From NCBI GenBank assembly GCA_016720595.1, contig JADKKI010000006.1, forward strand, positions 124,001 through 188,000: a stretch of DNA of 64,000 bases, read 5' to 3'. The stretch's first letter is position 1. The number at the start of each line of letters is the position of its first letter. Below are positions 9,019 through 17,342 of this stretch, piece after piece. Both the position numbers and the translations under genes were made by a program. The notes under the pieces were generated by a model. That model was not told the origin of the DNA. It saw only the letters and a list, made by a program, of their open reading frames with translations, and searched no databases. This DNA comes from Myxococcales bacterium. Its GTDB lineage: Bacteria; Myxococcota_A; Polyangia; Haliangiales; Haliangiaceae.

Positions 9019-10098
9019 TCAGTCCCCGCAGTGCGCGAGCGGGAGCTCGAACACCAGATCGTCCGGCGCTGTACCGCGGATCGCGATCACGCCCTCGTGG
9101 AGCTGGAGATGGTGCGCATCGCACAACAGACAGAGGTTTCGGAGCTCGTGACGTCCACCCCCGGAGCGCGGCCTCACGTGGTGCGCTTCGAGGAACCGCG
9201 TGGAGCGACAACCCGGCACCACGCACCGGTGCTTGTCCCGGACGAACACCTTGCGGCGTGTGGCGTCCGGGATCGACTTCTGCAACTTGCGCCCCGGTTC
9301 CTCGCGCTCGAGGTCGCCGATGTCCTCCGAGTCGCACCGCACACGCTCCAACTCTTGGGCCGAGACCGCGATCTCCATCCCCGCACCCACACGGTGCGCT
9401 TGCTTGCACGCGCGGCAGGTCGTCGTCGCGATCTGATGTCGCGGCTTGCCGGGTGATCCATCGGCGGGAGCGATCACGCCGGCGGCCAGCGCACGCACCA
9501 GCTCGTCATCGGTGCAGGTCGCGCCCTTCGCGTCCGCTGCTGCGTTGCGCGCCTGCTTGAACAGCATCATCGACTCCTCGGAGAGGCCGTCGAGCACGAT
9601 GCGGTACCGGATCTTCTTCGGATCGACGGGATCCGTGGGTAGGTCGCCCTTGGACTTGCCGCGCACGAGCTGCTGGACGTCCGTCGAGATCTTGCCCTCC
9701 GCGGCCTCGAGCCACGCCTCTTCGGTCTGCGTCGTCGCTACGCGCGTCAGCTCTCGCACGCTGGTCCAGGCCAGCTCGCCTGCGCGGAACTGCTCGGCGA
9801 TCGCAGGGAGCTCGAGCAACTCGTGCGCCACGCGCATGCGCTCCGTGGCCACGTGATGCGAGTGCTGGAGCACGCTCTCGATGTACGCGTAGATCGTCGG
9901 GAACCCCATGCGCCGGTAGAGCTTGGTCTCCTCGGCCTCGAGGAGCAGGTCGATCTCTCTCGCCTCGAGGCAAACGATCTGCTTGCCGACCGAGATGATC
10001 TCCTCGTGCAGCTTGACCCAGTCCCGCTCGCGGCACGCGACCGCGTAGGCATCCGCGAGCTGCGTCTGAAACTCCTGCGTGGCGGCGCTATCGAACAC
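9019..10098 (-). CDS. HNH endonuclease with DUF222-like N-terminal region (copy A)
   Basis: 359 residues. The N-terminal about 200 residues are helical and resemble the DUF222/13E12-type proteins that precede HNH domains. A zinc-binding CRAC (228-231) follows. The C-terminal HNH domain has Cys292 and Cys297, the His pair in LEAHHVRPRS (306-307), Asn321, CLLC (323-326), DAHH (327-330) and His334, so the nuclease core and its structural zinc site look intact. GTG start with an AGGAGG ribosome site 5 nt upstream, also present in copy B. It differs from copy B at roughly 33 of 359 residues with no gaps. Likely a DNA nuclease borne by a repeat element; the target is unknown. Confidence 0.85.
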   Translation of the reverse strand: MFDSAATQEFQTQLADAYAVACRERDWVKLHEEIISVGKQIVCLEAREIDLLLEAEETKLYRRMGFPTIYAYIESVLQHSHHVATERMRVAHELLELPAIAEQFRAGELAWTSVRELTRVATTQTEEAWLEAAEGKISTDVQQLVRGKSKGDLPTDPVDPKKIRYRIVLDGLSEESMMLFKQARNAAADAKGATCTDDELVRALAAGVIAPADGSPGKPRHQIATTTCRACKQAHRVGAGMEIAVSAQELERVRCDSEDIGDLEREEPGRKLQKSIPDATRRKVFVRDKHRCVVPGCRSTRFLEAHHVRPRSGGGRHELRNLCLLCDAHHLQLHEGVIAIRGTAPDDLVFELPLAHCGD

Positions 10099-10377
10099 GA
10101 CGACCTCCTACACGCGTGGGTTGTCACGCGCACGATCACTTCTACCACCAGGTTTTCGGAGGCTCCGTGCTGCGCTGTGCGCGCGCCAAACGCCCGCGAC
10201 CCGACGACGATCGATCGGAGACGCCGTGTTCGCGCAGCGCGCAGGAGAATGCATCCTCGGTCACGAGATCGACGCCTTCGTCGAGTGCGCTCGCGATGCA
10301 GGTGGAGATCGGTCAAGCAAAAAGCGACGAGGCGATGTGGGGATCGGTCGATTCCTCGTCGGGATCCACGTGCGCGC
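10099..10377 (-). promoter_or_regulatory. Conserved leader upstream of HNH gene A; weak divergent small ORF
   Basis: About 280 bp preserved in copy B (28414-28698). The last 70 bp before the start are almost identical, including the AGGAGG ribosome site. A CTTGACCGA block preceded by a T-rich run sits in the same place in both copies and may be a -35 region for the HNH gene; no clear -10 is seen. On the opposite strand a TTG-initiated frame (LSRARSLLPPGFRRL...HEIDAFVE...RGD) is open in both copies and ends inside the palindrome. It may be a real protein of about 90 residues or chance. Confidence 0.4.
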
Positions 10378-10467
10378 CAGTCCCCGCGGGGACTGAATGA
10401 CGATCAGGCCGCGCTCTTCGTGTCCGGCATCCGGACATCGTGTGAAGTCCAGTCCCCGCGGGGACTG
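10378..10467. repeat. Two perfect 18-bp palindromes, 54 bp apart
   Basis: CAGTCCCCGCGGGGACTG occurs at 10378-10395 and again at 10450-10467, each a perfect dyad. The spacer contains the short inverted repeat TGTCCGGCATCCGGACA. Copy B has the same arrangement in diverged form. Such paired dyads resemble binding sites for a dimeric protein or recombination sites. Confidence 0.8.
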
Positions 10468-10495
10468 AAGCCCGGTCGAGTTCTCGAGTGGTTCC

Positions 10496-10735
10496 TCCCA
10501 TCCCGAGCTTCTGCGAGCGCCCGGCCGTCAGGTCCGGAGGCTACGCGCATGCGCCGACGCTTCGATGGGCGACTCGTGGTCGATGCGGTCCCGAGGTGGA
10601 TGCATCGCGGGTCGAGACGTCCTGTTTGCGCGCACTCGTGAGCGGACGATGGATCTCGCCAAGCCGCGCGTCTTCACGTCCCTCCCATCCCGAGCTTCTG
10701 CGAGCGTGGCGCGGTCGGGTCCGGAGGCCACGCGA
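10496..10735. repeat. Two copies of a ~52-bp direct repeat (CCATCCCGAGC block)
   Basis: The block starting CCATCCCGAGCTTCTGCGAG and ending near GTCCGGAGGCCACGCG occurs at about 10497-10548 and 10685-10735. Two more copies are in element B on the opposite strand (27962-28014, 28244-28300). The 136 bp between the two copies here show no gene. Confidence 0.75.
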
Positions 10736-10752
10736 TTCACGCCGAGGTGGAT

Positions 10753-11117
10753 GCTGATTCCGATGCCGATTCCGATGCCGAGGCCGTGCAAGCGGGAACG
10801 TAGGTTCAACCGGGTTTCGGGGTGGCGTTGTGGACCGGGCACGCAGGTGGCGCAGCTACATCGCTTCGTCGTCGACTCTGTCCCCACCGGTCGCGCGGAG
10901 GCTCGGCGGGGCGGCTGGGGGGCGGGGCCCCCCCCCCCGGGGGGGGCGTCCGCTCGCGGGTGCTCTGCGGCGACGGTCGCGGCATCTCCGCGCACGGTGC
11001 GTCTCGCGGGTCGCCGCGAACGCCCCACCACGTCGCACATCGCCATCGCGCTTCTCGGCTCGGTCGGCGTCTCGCGGTGTCGGACGCAGTGGACCGTCAC
11101 TGTCGGCCCTTCGATCT
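10753..11117. repeat. Repeat module A1: short hexamer tract, anchor and degraded hairpin
   Basis: A short (GATGCC/GATTCC) tract at 10753-10785 is followed by the anchor GTGCAAGCGGGAACGTAGGT and then by about 300 bp shared with the other modules. Where the other modules carry the 57-nt hairpin, this one has a run of G, C and G (10917-10947). That is either real degeneration or a base-calling/assembly fault at a strong hairpin. No protein-coding gene is supported. Confidence 0.6.
10917..10947. other. G/C homopolymer block in place of a hairpin (possible sequence artefact)
   Basis: A block of G, then 11 C, then 8 G replaces the sequence that forms the conserved hairpin in three sister modules, while the flanks (CTCGCGGGTGCTCTGC on the right) align normally. 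Confidence 0.55.
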
Positions 11118-11190
11118 GCCGAGGCCGAGGCCGACGCCGACGCCGATTCCGATTCCGATTCCGACGCCGACGCCGATGCGGATGCCGATG
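11118..11190. repeat. Hexanucleotide tract A2 (GCCGAC / GATTCC type)
   Basis: About 73 bp of imperfect six-base units (GCCGAG, GCCGAC, GATTCC, GATGCC). The period of six keeps one reading frame open as alternating two-residue repeats (Asp-Ala, Asp-Ser). The tract is flanked on the right by the anchor sequence at 11193-11211. Confidence 0.8.
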
Positions 11191-11266
11191 GTCCAAGCGG
11201 GAACGTAGGTGGCGCAGTTGGGTCGTCTCGTCGCCGTAAGCCTCACCGCTCGCTCCGAGGCTCGTG

Positions 11267-11323
11267 CTGTGCGGCTTGTGGGCAGGCGCGCCCCTCCTGG
11301 CGCGGCTGTCCACAACTGCACAG
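11267..11323 (-). repeat. 57-nt conserved hairpin, loop AGGAGG on the minus strand (copy A)
   Basis: CTGTGC (11267-11272) pairs with GCACAG (11318-11323), TGTGGGCAG with CTGTCCACA, and CGCGCC with GGCGCG, leaving a six-base loop CCTCCT at 11293-11298 (AGGAGG on the other strand). Only one G-G mismatch, one G-T pair and a small bulge interrupt about 24 base pairs. Two further copies with the same stem and loop are in element B. Confidence 0.8.
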
Positions 11324-11538
11324 CTCGCGGGTGCTCTGCTACGAGGGTCGCAACATCGCCGCGCACGGCGGGGCTCGCGGACGTGGTGCCACCCGATGAG
11401 TTCGCGCAACCCCACGCCGCTCCTGGGCCAGGATCGCCGTCTCGGGAAGTCGGCCGCACCGCCCGCTCCGTCGCTGTCGCGACCGCTCACGGCTTCTCCG
11501 GTCACGGGGCCTCCTCGGTGGTCATTCGCCCCAACGCG

Positions 11539-11615
11539 AAACAACACGCGCCGCGCGCGCGGTCGATCGCGCGAACACGCACCTCGGTTCCCAGCGCGCG
11601 TCACGGTTGTTTCGC
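11539..11615. repeat. Inverted repeat GCGAAACAAC...GTTGTTTCGC upstream of the four-helix-bundle gene
   Basis: GCGAAACAACACGCG near 11539 and CGGTTGTTTCGC ending at 11615 form arms of about 10 bp around a GC-rich loop of about 55 nt. The same pair is present in copy B at about 26877-26952. Position, just before the ribosome site of the four-helix-bundle gene, suggests a regulatory or RNA-structure role. Confidence 0.6.
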
Positions 11616-11646
11616 GGGAGGGGGCGTGACCACCAAGGAGACTCCC

Positions 11647-11972
11647 GTGACCTTCGAAGCCTACGACCGCTCTCTCCAGCTCCTCCGCTCCCTCGTCCCC
11701 GTCCTCAAGGCGCTCGCCACGCAGGATCCCGAGCTCACCAAGCAGCTCCGCCGCGCCGCCCAGAGCGTCGGGCAGAACCTCTCCGAGGGGAACCAGCGCG
11801 CCGGCAAGGACCGCCGAAACAGGTGGCCATCGCTCTGGGCTCCGCCGCCGAGGTGACGACGGCGCTCCAGCAAGCGGTCGCGCTCGAGAGCCTCGCAGCC
11901 GCCCAGGTCGCCGAGGCGCTCGAGCTCGCGGATCGGATCCGCGCGATGACCTACCGGCTCGCAACCCGGTGA
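11647..11972 (+). pseudogene. Four-helix-bundle (23S rRNA intervening-sequence type) protein, frameshifted, copy A
   Basis: GTG at 11647 is preceded by AAGGAG with a 6-nt spacer. The frame reads MTFEAYDRSLQLLRSL...LTKQLRRAAQSVGQNLSEG, the hallmark of S23/IVP four-helix-bundle proteins (TIGR02436 family; related to the Avd accessory protein of diversity-generating retroelements). At about 11816-11835, one base is missing compared with copy B and the frame is lost; the remaining helices (EVTTALQQAVALESLAA..) continue in the next frame to TGA at 11970-11972. Intact length would be about 108 residues. The deletion could be real or a sequencing error. Confidence 0.75.
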
Positions 11973-12012
11973 GCTCGGCGGGCCGGGCGGCCCGGATCTC
12001 CGCCCCTTCGAT

Positions 12013-12219
12013 CGCCGATGCCGACGCCGACGCCGATGCCGATGCCGACGCCGACGCCGACGCCGATTCCGATTCCGATGCCGACGCCGATGCCGACGCC
12101 GATTCCGATGGGTGCAAGCGGGAACGTACGTGGCGCTATCGACCGGGCACGTCGTGGCGCGGCAAGGTCGTCTCGCACCGCTCGCACCGAGGCTCGTGCT
12201 GTGCGCGACGCTTCGCCGC
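12013..12219. repeat. Hexanucleotide tract A3 plus truncated anchor module
   Basis: About 98 bp of GCCGAC/GCCGAT/GATTCC units (12013-12110) are followed by GGTGCAAGCGGGAACGTACG (anchor) and about 90 bp of module sequence. The module stops before its hairpin and abuts the stop codon of the gene at 12220. The junction suggests the repeat was inserted or truncated next to that gene's 3' end. Confidence 0.7.
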
Positions 12220-12966
12220 CTACGCCGGCCGCCAGTCGTCCCAGCCGTCGAACAGCGTGGTCGCCGCACCGGTCAACCGCACGAGCGCGAGGCGCCCATC
12301 CGGCAGCACGCAGATCAGCTCGTCTGTCGCGCGCCGCCCGACGAGGATCTCCACCTGCTTCTCGAACAGCGGATGATCCGCCGCGAGCTGCGCGTGGAGC
12401 TGCGCGAGCACCTTGCGCTGATCGGCCCAGCCGAGCGAGTCCCACCCCTCGAGCTCGATCGTCGCGCCGGCCGCCTTGCCCCACGCGAACCACGGCTCGT
12501 CATCGATCCGGCGCCCCGAAGGCGCAATGCGCGGCGCGTTCGCCAGTGCGTGCGCCACGAAGTGCTCTGGCAGCCGCACCGCGTGCGCCTCCACGTAGTG
12601 CGGCAGGCCTTCGGGCCACGCGAACCTGCCATCCGTGAGATCGCGGTGGCCCATCTCCGCGCTCGGCTTGCCGCACGCGAACCGGCAGTACGAGCTGCCG
12701 CGATAGGTCTCGAGCACATCCCCCGCGCGCAGGTACGCGACGACCTTCGCCCGCTCGCCCTCGTCCCATGCGCCGACCAGCCGTTGCGGGCGTGGGCAGG
12801 GGCTCGGCGCGCGATCGTTGAACCAGTAGCCGATGGCCTCGAGCATCGCGGCAGTGTCCCAGACGCGCGCTCCGGTGGGGAGAGGACCTGGCAGGAGCTG
12901 CGCGTAGTTGCGGAGGTACGCAACCGCGGAGAAGGCTGGCCGATAGGCAGGCGATGCACATCGCAC
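12220..12966 (-). CDS. Hypothetical protein
   Basis: About 248 residues, soluble, no signal peptide or TM segment. It has a Cys pair in SSYCRFACGKPSAEMG, a Trp-rich middle (DDEPWFAWGKAAGATIELEGWDSLGW cut by short loops) and a C-terminus VRLTGAATTLFDGWDDW. I do not recognise the family. Its stop lies exactly at the edge of repeat copy A. Start ATG 12966 is only 2 bp from the divergent ATG 12969, so one of the two starts may be further downstream. Confidence 0.6.
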   Translation of the reverse strand: MRCASPAYRPAFSAVAYLRNYAQLLPGPLPTGARVWDTAAMLEAIGYWFNDRAPSPCPRPQRLVGAWDEGERAKVVAYLRAGDVLETYRGSSYCRFACGKPSAEMGHRDLTDGRFAWPEGLPHYVEAHAVRLPEHFVAHALANAPRIAPSGRRIDDEPWFAWGKAAGATIELEGWDSLGWADQRKVLAQLHAQLAADHPLFEKQVEILVGRRATDELICVLPDGRLALVRLTGAATTLFDGWDDWRPA

Positions 12967-12968
12967 CC

Positions 12969-13145
12969 ATGACCGAAGAACAGACCGCTCGCTTCAACGC
13001 TTGGCTCGAGAAGGCGTCAGGTCCGCTGTCCTGGCGCTGGCGCTGGAACCAGTGGATCGGCCTTCACTACGGCCCGATCCCCGTCGCGCTGCTGATCGCC
13101 GTCCCGGTGATCACGGCGCTGGAGTGCTGGGCGCTGGGCGCTTGA
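12969..13145 (+). CDS. Small single-TM protein
   Basis: 58 residues from ATG 12969 (alternative ATG 12954). Codon third positions are strongly G/C, as in neighbouring genes. The N-terminal half is amphipathic and Trp-rich (SWRWRWNQWIG), followed by one hydrophobic helix (PIPVALLIAVPVITALECW). It overlaps the 3' end of the convergent flippase by 35 bp. Function unknown. Confidence 0.5.
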   Translation: MTEEQTARFNAWLEKASGPLSWRWRWNQWIGLHYGPIPVALLIAVPVITALECWALGA

Positions 13146-14595
13146 GGGCCTTCTTCAGCAGATCGAGCAGGTCCTTCGTGGTCGCACGGCAGATGATCAG
13201 CGCCGAGATCACGTAGGCCGCGCCGCCGGTGACGATCATCGCGCCGAGCAGCAGGGCAGGGTGATCCCAGCCGATCGCGATCAGCCCCTCGTGCACGCCG
13301 AACGTCACCGCGGCCATGATCGCGCAGCACGAGAGCGGCTGGAGGAAGCCCGCGAGCAGGCGGCGCGGGGATGGGCCCTCGCGCATCACCATCGCCACGC
13401 CCGCGATCGCGGTGAGGCCGAACGCCACGCCCACGGCGCCGGCCGCGGCGCGCATGCCGAGTGACTGCAGGGCGATGATGCCGCCGACGAGCAGGAACAC
13501 CTTCGCGATCTCGAGGATCATGAGGCGGTTGGTCTTGGACTCGGCCTCCATGTACGCCGAGAGCACCCACGTGATCGGGCGGAACACCGAGAGGCACGAG
13601 AGCACGGTGAGCAGCGGTGCGACCAGCTGCCACTCGTTCGACGGCAGGATCAGATCGATCAGCGGGTAGGCGATCAGGCCGAGGCCGACGGCGAGGGGAA
13701 AGATGATCAGCGACAGCATCGCCGTGGAGCGCTCGAGAGCGCGGGGGCGTCGCTCGGGCGGGAGCTCCGCCATCGAGGGCATCAGCACCAGGGCGATCTG
13801 CTCGCCGATCTGGATCGCGGGGATGTCGGCGAGGTTGTAGGCCATGTTGTAGGCGCCCGTGGCGCCCGGCCCGAAGAAGTGGCTGATCGTCAGGTTGTCC
13901 CAGTAGCGCGAGCCGCCGTGCGCGAGGCCCTGGATGCCGAGCGGGATGCCGAACTTCAGCATGTCCTTGAACCGTGCCCACTTGAGCGGCGTCGGAGTCA
14001 GCCAGCTCGCGAAGCCCGCGGCGCGCACGAGAATGAGCACCGCCACCGTGGACTGGACGATGTTCGCGATGATGATCGACCAGCCGCCGTAGCCGTTCGC
14101 GGCGAGCGAGAGCGCGACGATGGTGTACGACAGCTCGCCGCCGATCGCGGCGATGCCTGCGGCGCGGAAGTTCAGGCTGCGCGAGAGCACGCGCTCCGGC
14201 ATCGCGCCGAGGCGGCGGATGTAGAGCGCGAGGCACATGCCGGGGATGTAGGCGGCGGCCTGCGGGGCATCGAAGAACGGGGCCACCTGGCCACCGAACA
14301 GCGCGACGAGGCCGAGCGAGAACGCGCCGAGCACCATGTACGCGACGGTGGCGTGGAACGTGGCCTCGGCGGCATCGGGCCCGCGGCCCTTGACCACGGC
14401 GTACTGGCCGAAGCCCCAGATCGTCAGCCAGTTCGCGGTCATCGCGATGATCGCGGCGTCGGAGACCTCGCCGATCTGCTTCGGGTGGAGGAACCGCGTC
14501 ATCGCGAGCGTGCCGATCACGCCGATCGCGCGGCCTCCCATGCTGGACACGATCGTCCACAGCGCACCGCGTGCCGCCTTGTGCGCGAGGGACAC
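13111..14595 (-). CDS. Wzx-type oligosaccharide flippase (MOP superfamily)
   Basis: 494 residues with 12-14 hydrophobic segments and the typical start of polysaccharide flippases (GALWTIVSSMGGRAIGVIGTLAMTRFLHPKQIG). Such proteins move undecaprenyl-linked sugar repeats across the inner membrane. It is last in a leftward set with a cupin/JmjC protein (3 bp away) and a GNAT protein, so a role in exporting a decorated surface glycan is likely. The lipid-linked substrate cannot be named. Confidence 0.85.
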   Translation of the reverse strand: MSLAHKAARGALWTIVSSMGGRAIGVIGTLAMTRFLHPKQIGEVSDAAIIAMTANWLTIWGFGQYAVVKGRGPDAAEATFHATVAYMVLGAFSLGLVALFGGQVAPFFDAPQAAAYIPGMCLALYIRRLGAMPERVLSRSLNFRAAGIAAIGGELSYTIVALSLAANGYGGWSIIIANIVQSTVAVLILVRAAGFASWLTPTPLKWARFKDMLKFGIPLGIQGLAHGGSRYWDNLTISHFFGPGATGAYNMAYNLADIPAIQIGEQIALVLMPSMAELPPERRPRALERSTAMLSLIIFPLAVGLGLIAYPLIDLILPSNEWQLVAPLLTVLSCLSVFRPITWVLSAYMEAESKTNRLMILEIAKVFLLVGGIIALQSLGMRAAAGAVGVAFGLTAIAGVAMVMREGPSPRRLLAGFLQPLSCCAIMAAVTFGVHEGLIAIGWDHPALLLGAMIVTGGAAYVISALIICRATTKDLLDLLKKALKRPAPSTPAP

Positions 14596-14598
14596 GCG

Positions 14599-15426
14599 TC
14601 AGCCTCGACCGAGCCGCTTCTGGGCGCGGGCGTACAGCGCGTAGCCGAGGTACTTGGCGCGATCGACGAGTGGCGTCTTCCCCACGGGGCGCGGAGCGAG
14701 GCCTGCGCGCCGGAGCCGATCGTTGACCTGGTACACGGCGCTGCGGCGATCTCCCTCGGGGGTGCGGAAGGTGATCGAGAACGACACCGAGGCCGCAGGT
14801 CCGTTGAGCACGTAGTGCGGCGCATTGACCGGCACGTGCACGCCATCGCCGGGCGAGAGGTCGAAGGTCTGCGCCTTGTCAGCGAGGCTCTGATCGAACA
14901 CGAGGTTCCGGTGCTCGCCGCGATAGAACCGCTCGATCGCCTCCTCGGGGAGCACGGCGGGATCGAAGATCGTCATCTGCTTCGTGCCGCGGATCTGGAG
15001 GAGGAAGTTGTACTCGTGGTCGATGTGGTACGGCGTCACGGATCCCGGGGACGAGATGAAGATGAACGCGCGCCGCGTGCGCATCCCGGGGGCGAGCGGC
15101 TCGATCTGATCGAGGCAGTCATCGAGCGCTTGCTTGTACGTGGGGTCCACCTCGACGCGCTTGAGCACCATCCACGACTTGCACTCGGTGATCCGCTGGA
15201 TGGTCTCCTCCACGGACAGGCCGGTGCGCGGGGTGCTCTTGGGATCCTGCGTGAGCGGGAGATCTCCCGCGTTGTACTCCACGGCATCCGCCGGCAGCTT
15301 GCGCGCGAGCTCGACGAGCCGCTCCAGCGCGAACGCCGGATGCTGGGCGAGATCGTGCTTGATCGCGAATGGACGACGATTGAAGTCGGCGGTGAACCGG
15401 CCGGGTGAGAGCTCGCGGAGGGGCAT
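14599..15426 (-). CDS. Cupin-like / JmjC-type protein
   Basis: 275 residues from ATG 15426. The core shows the JmjC/cupin-8 fold: VTPYHIDHEYNFLLQIRGTK supplies the metal ligands HxD (His-Ile-Asp) and the conserved Lys, and APHYVLNG the distal His. Known members are Fe(II)/2-oxoglutarate hydroxylases, but here the substrate is unknown. The stop of the upstream GNAT gene lies 2 bp before this start, so the two are probably translationally coupled. The context suggests modification of a surface polymer or lipid. Confidence 0.75.
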   Translation of the reverse strand: MPLRELSPGRFTADFNRRPFAIKHDLAQHPAFALERLVELARKLPADAVEYNAGDLPLTQDPKSTPRTGLSVEETIQRITECKSWMVLKRVEVDPTYKQALDDCLDQIEPLAPGMRTRRAFIFISSPGSVTPYHIDHEYNFLLQIRGTKQMTIFDPAVLPEEAIERFYRGEHRNLVFDQSLADKAQTFDLSPGDGVHVPVNAPHYVLNGPAASVSFSITFRTPEGDRRSAVYQVNDRLRRAGLAPRPVGKTPLVDRAKYLGYALYARAQKRLGRG

Positions 15427-15428
15427 GG

Positions 15429-16619
15429 TCAGGGCTTGGCGGGTTGGGGTGAACGGAGCCGTCTGACGGCGCCGCGGGCGAGGCGGACCAAGGGAAGTGC
15501 GGCCACGGCGAGCGCCCCGATGGTCGGGCCGGTGGGCGTGATCAGGGTCTCGATGCCGACGCGGTCGCGCCACAGGTGGTTGATCATCGGGTGATGGGCC
15601 GCTGCGCCGGAGTCGACCCAGCTCGGCGCGCCGGGCTCGTGCAGCCTGCGCACGTGCTCGAGCTCGAGCAGCACGCCGGGCGAGTACCGCGCGAACTCCT
15701 CGTCGTAGGCGATCTTGAACGCGAGCGCGCCGGTGCCCGCTCGAAGGTTGCACTTCATCGCGATCGGGCGGCCGCCGAGGCGGAGGGTCATCGCCATCCA
15801 GGTCCCGCGGGCACGCGCACCGTGGCAGTACGCGCGGAACAGCGCGCGCGCCGTGGGATCGTCCTTGAGCGCCGTGCCGCCCTGGCCCTTCCAGCCGCGG
15901 GCCTCGAGGGCAAGGAACTCGTCGATCCACGCATCGGGATCGCCGGCGTCGTCGAACACCACGGGGCCGTGCTCGGCGAGGCGGCGCTCCTGACGCCGCA
16001 GCTCCTTGCGCTTCTTGCCCGGGATCGAGCGATCGAGATACGCCTCGGTCGAGGCCGCCGGGCGGAAGATCGCGCGCGTGTGGCGCTCCTCCTGGAAGGC
16101 GGCGAGCCCGCGGTGATTGAGCGCATCCGTGAGCGCGTGGCGCACCGCCGTGTCGGAGCCGATCGTGTCCCACACGAACAGCTGCGCGCCCGAGTCATCG
16201 CGCAGCCAATCGAGGAAGGCCTCGATCGTCTCCGCCGCGCGCTCGATGCGCACGAGCGGCGTGCCGAGGTACGCGTAGAGGTGCTTCCACGTGCCGAGCG
16301 TGGTGAGCGGCAGACCCTTGTAGCGGGTGTGCCGCACCAGCGGGAACAGGCCCACGAGGAACGCCGGCTGCTTCGGTAGCGGATTCGGCGCCCACACGAG
16401 CACCACCTCGATGCCCTGTGGTGGCGAGACGTTCGCGAGCGCGGCGCGCAACGCGTACGGCTCGTAGAACGGGTTCGGATCCGCGGCATGCGCGGCGAGC
16501 TCCTCCCAGGCCGCGGCGTGCGCGGCGAGCCCCTCGAGCGTGCGCTCGACGGTGATCGTCAGCCCGCGTGGGGATGCGACCTCGTCGGACGCCGTGGGAG
16601 ATGGAACGGCTGCGATCAC
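15429..16619 (-). CDS. GNAT / FemAB-like acyltransferase (BioF2-like domain)
   Basis: 396 residues. The C-terminal half matches the BioF2-like acetyltransferase pattern: SIPGKKRKELRRQERRLAE, FLALEARGWKGQGGTAL, AMTLRLGGRPIAMKCNLRAG and AFKIAYDEEFARYSPGVLLELE. Family members (CelD, FemAB-like) acylate polysaccharides or transfer amino acids. First gene of the leftward operon GNAT - cupin - flippase, which supports acylation of an exported glycan. No TM segment. Confidence 0.75.
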   Translation of the reverse strand: MIAAVPSPTASDEVASPRGLTITVERTLEGLAAHAAAWEELAAHAADPNPFYEPYALRAALANVSPPQGIEVVLVWAPNPLPKQPAFLVGLFPLVRHTRYKGLPLTTLGTWKHLYAYLGTPLVRIERAAETIEAFLDWLRDDSGAQLFVWDTIGSDTAVRHALTDALNHRGLAAFQEERHTRAIFRPAASTEAYLDRSIPGKKRKELRRQERRLAEHGPVVFDDAGDPDAWIDEFLALEARGWKGQGGTALKDDPTARALFRAYCHGARARGTWMAMTLRLGGRPIAMKCNLRAGTGALAFKIAYDEEFARYSPGVLLELEHVRRLHEPGAPSWVDSGAAAHHPMINHLWRDRVGIETLITPTGPTIGALAVAALPLVRLARGAVRRLRSPQPAKP

Positions 16620-16667
16620 GACGGAGATGCCACGAGGGTACCAAGTCCCAGGCGAGATCAGGGCGCG

Positions 16668-17342
16668 CTACATGCCCGGAGGTTCGCGATTCGCGCCCGC
16701 CGGCACTGCGACCTTCTTGCACATCCCCTTGGCGGGGATCAGGTAGCGGGCCTTCATGGGGCCGCTGCGCACAGGGCTGCGGTTCAGGCAGCCGCCCTTG
16801 CCGTCGGGCTCCGACCAGGTGCCGCTGTTCTCGGTGGTGACATCGATCGTGGCCGCACGTGCGCCGAGCGCGGTCTCCAGGCGGACCGAGGTCCAGCCTC
16901 CGGAGCCGCACCCCTTGCCGGTGCTCGTGGAGCTGGCGCCCGTCAACCGGCACGCGACGCTGCCGTCGGGCCGCACCAGCCAGAGCTTCGAGGTCTGATC
17001 GTAGCCCTCGTTCGCGCGCTCCGTGCGGTAGCCGAGCTGCACCTCGGCGAGATCCGACAGCATCGACGTGGTCTCGGTCACCGAGGGGATCGTGGGCGAG
17101 GTGCCGCCATCGACGATCGCTCCGGTGGGGCTGACGAGCAGGACGTGGATCACCTTGCCCTTGCGAGCCGTCACGACGGTGACCTTCGGCGAGGTCGACG
17201 CGATCGCCGCATCGACCCAGCCTCCGCGCTTGAGCTTGGCGGCGAGCGCAGCGTCGATCGGAGGAGCCTTCGGATCGACGTCGGCATGCGCCAGGCCGGG
17301 GGAGACGACCGCGAGCGCGAGGACCAAGGCGAGGCGGCTCAT
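16668..17342 (-). CDS. Secreted hypothetical protein
   Basis: 224 residues from ATG 17342, which overlaps the stop of the upstream aminopeptidase gene as ATGA (translational coupling). A signal peptide (MSRLALVLALAVVSPGLAHA) is followed by a beta-rich domain with four Cys (ACRLTG, GKGCGSG, GGCLN, GMCKK) that may form disulfides. No recognised family. A partner of the aminopeptidase is possible. Confidence 0.65.
   Translation of the reverse strand: MSRLALVLALAVVSPGLAHADVDPKAPPIDAALAAKLKRGGWVDAAIASTSPKVTVVTARKGKVIHVLLVSPTGAIVDGGTSPTIPSVTETTSMLSDLAEVQLGYRTERANEGYDQTSKLWLVRPDGSVACRLTGASSTSTGKGCGSGGWTSVRLETALGARAATIDVTTENSGTWSEPDGKGGCLNRSPVRSGPMKARYLIPAKGMCKKVAVPAGANREPPGM

Larger units (their letters stand above)
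8941..12219 (-). repeat. HNH-associated repeat element, copy A
   Basis: About 3.3 kb that recurs in inverted orientation as copy B. In the sense of the HNH gene the order is: broken four-helix-bundle gene (divergent), inverted repeat of GCGAAACAAC, hairpin/anchor modules separated by hexanucleotide tracts, copies of a CCATCCCGAGCTTCTGCGAG block, two perfect 18-bp palindromes, about 270 bp of conserved leader, the HNH gene, one further palindrome. No transposase, integrase or reverse transcriptase is encoded. The element's right edge runs into the 3' end of the gene at 12220. Boundaries are approximate because no short target-site duplication can be defined. Confidence 0.75.

Noticed and set aside
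11209..11856. A long frame that ends in the four-helix-bundle sequence
   Set aside because: The upstream part runs through repeat modules and tracts and is not preserved in copy B. The supported start is GTG 11647 with its own ribosome site.
11540..11972. Diversity-generating retroelement (an Avd-like four-helix-bundle gene beside repeats)
   Set aside because: No reverse transcriptase, no template/variable repeat pair and no adenine-specific differences between copies were seen.
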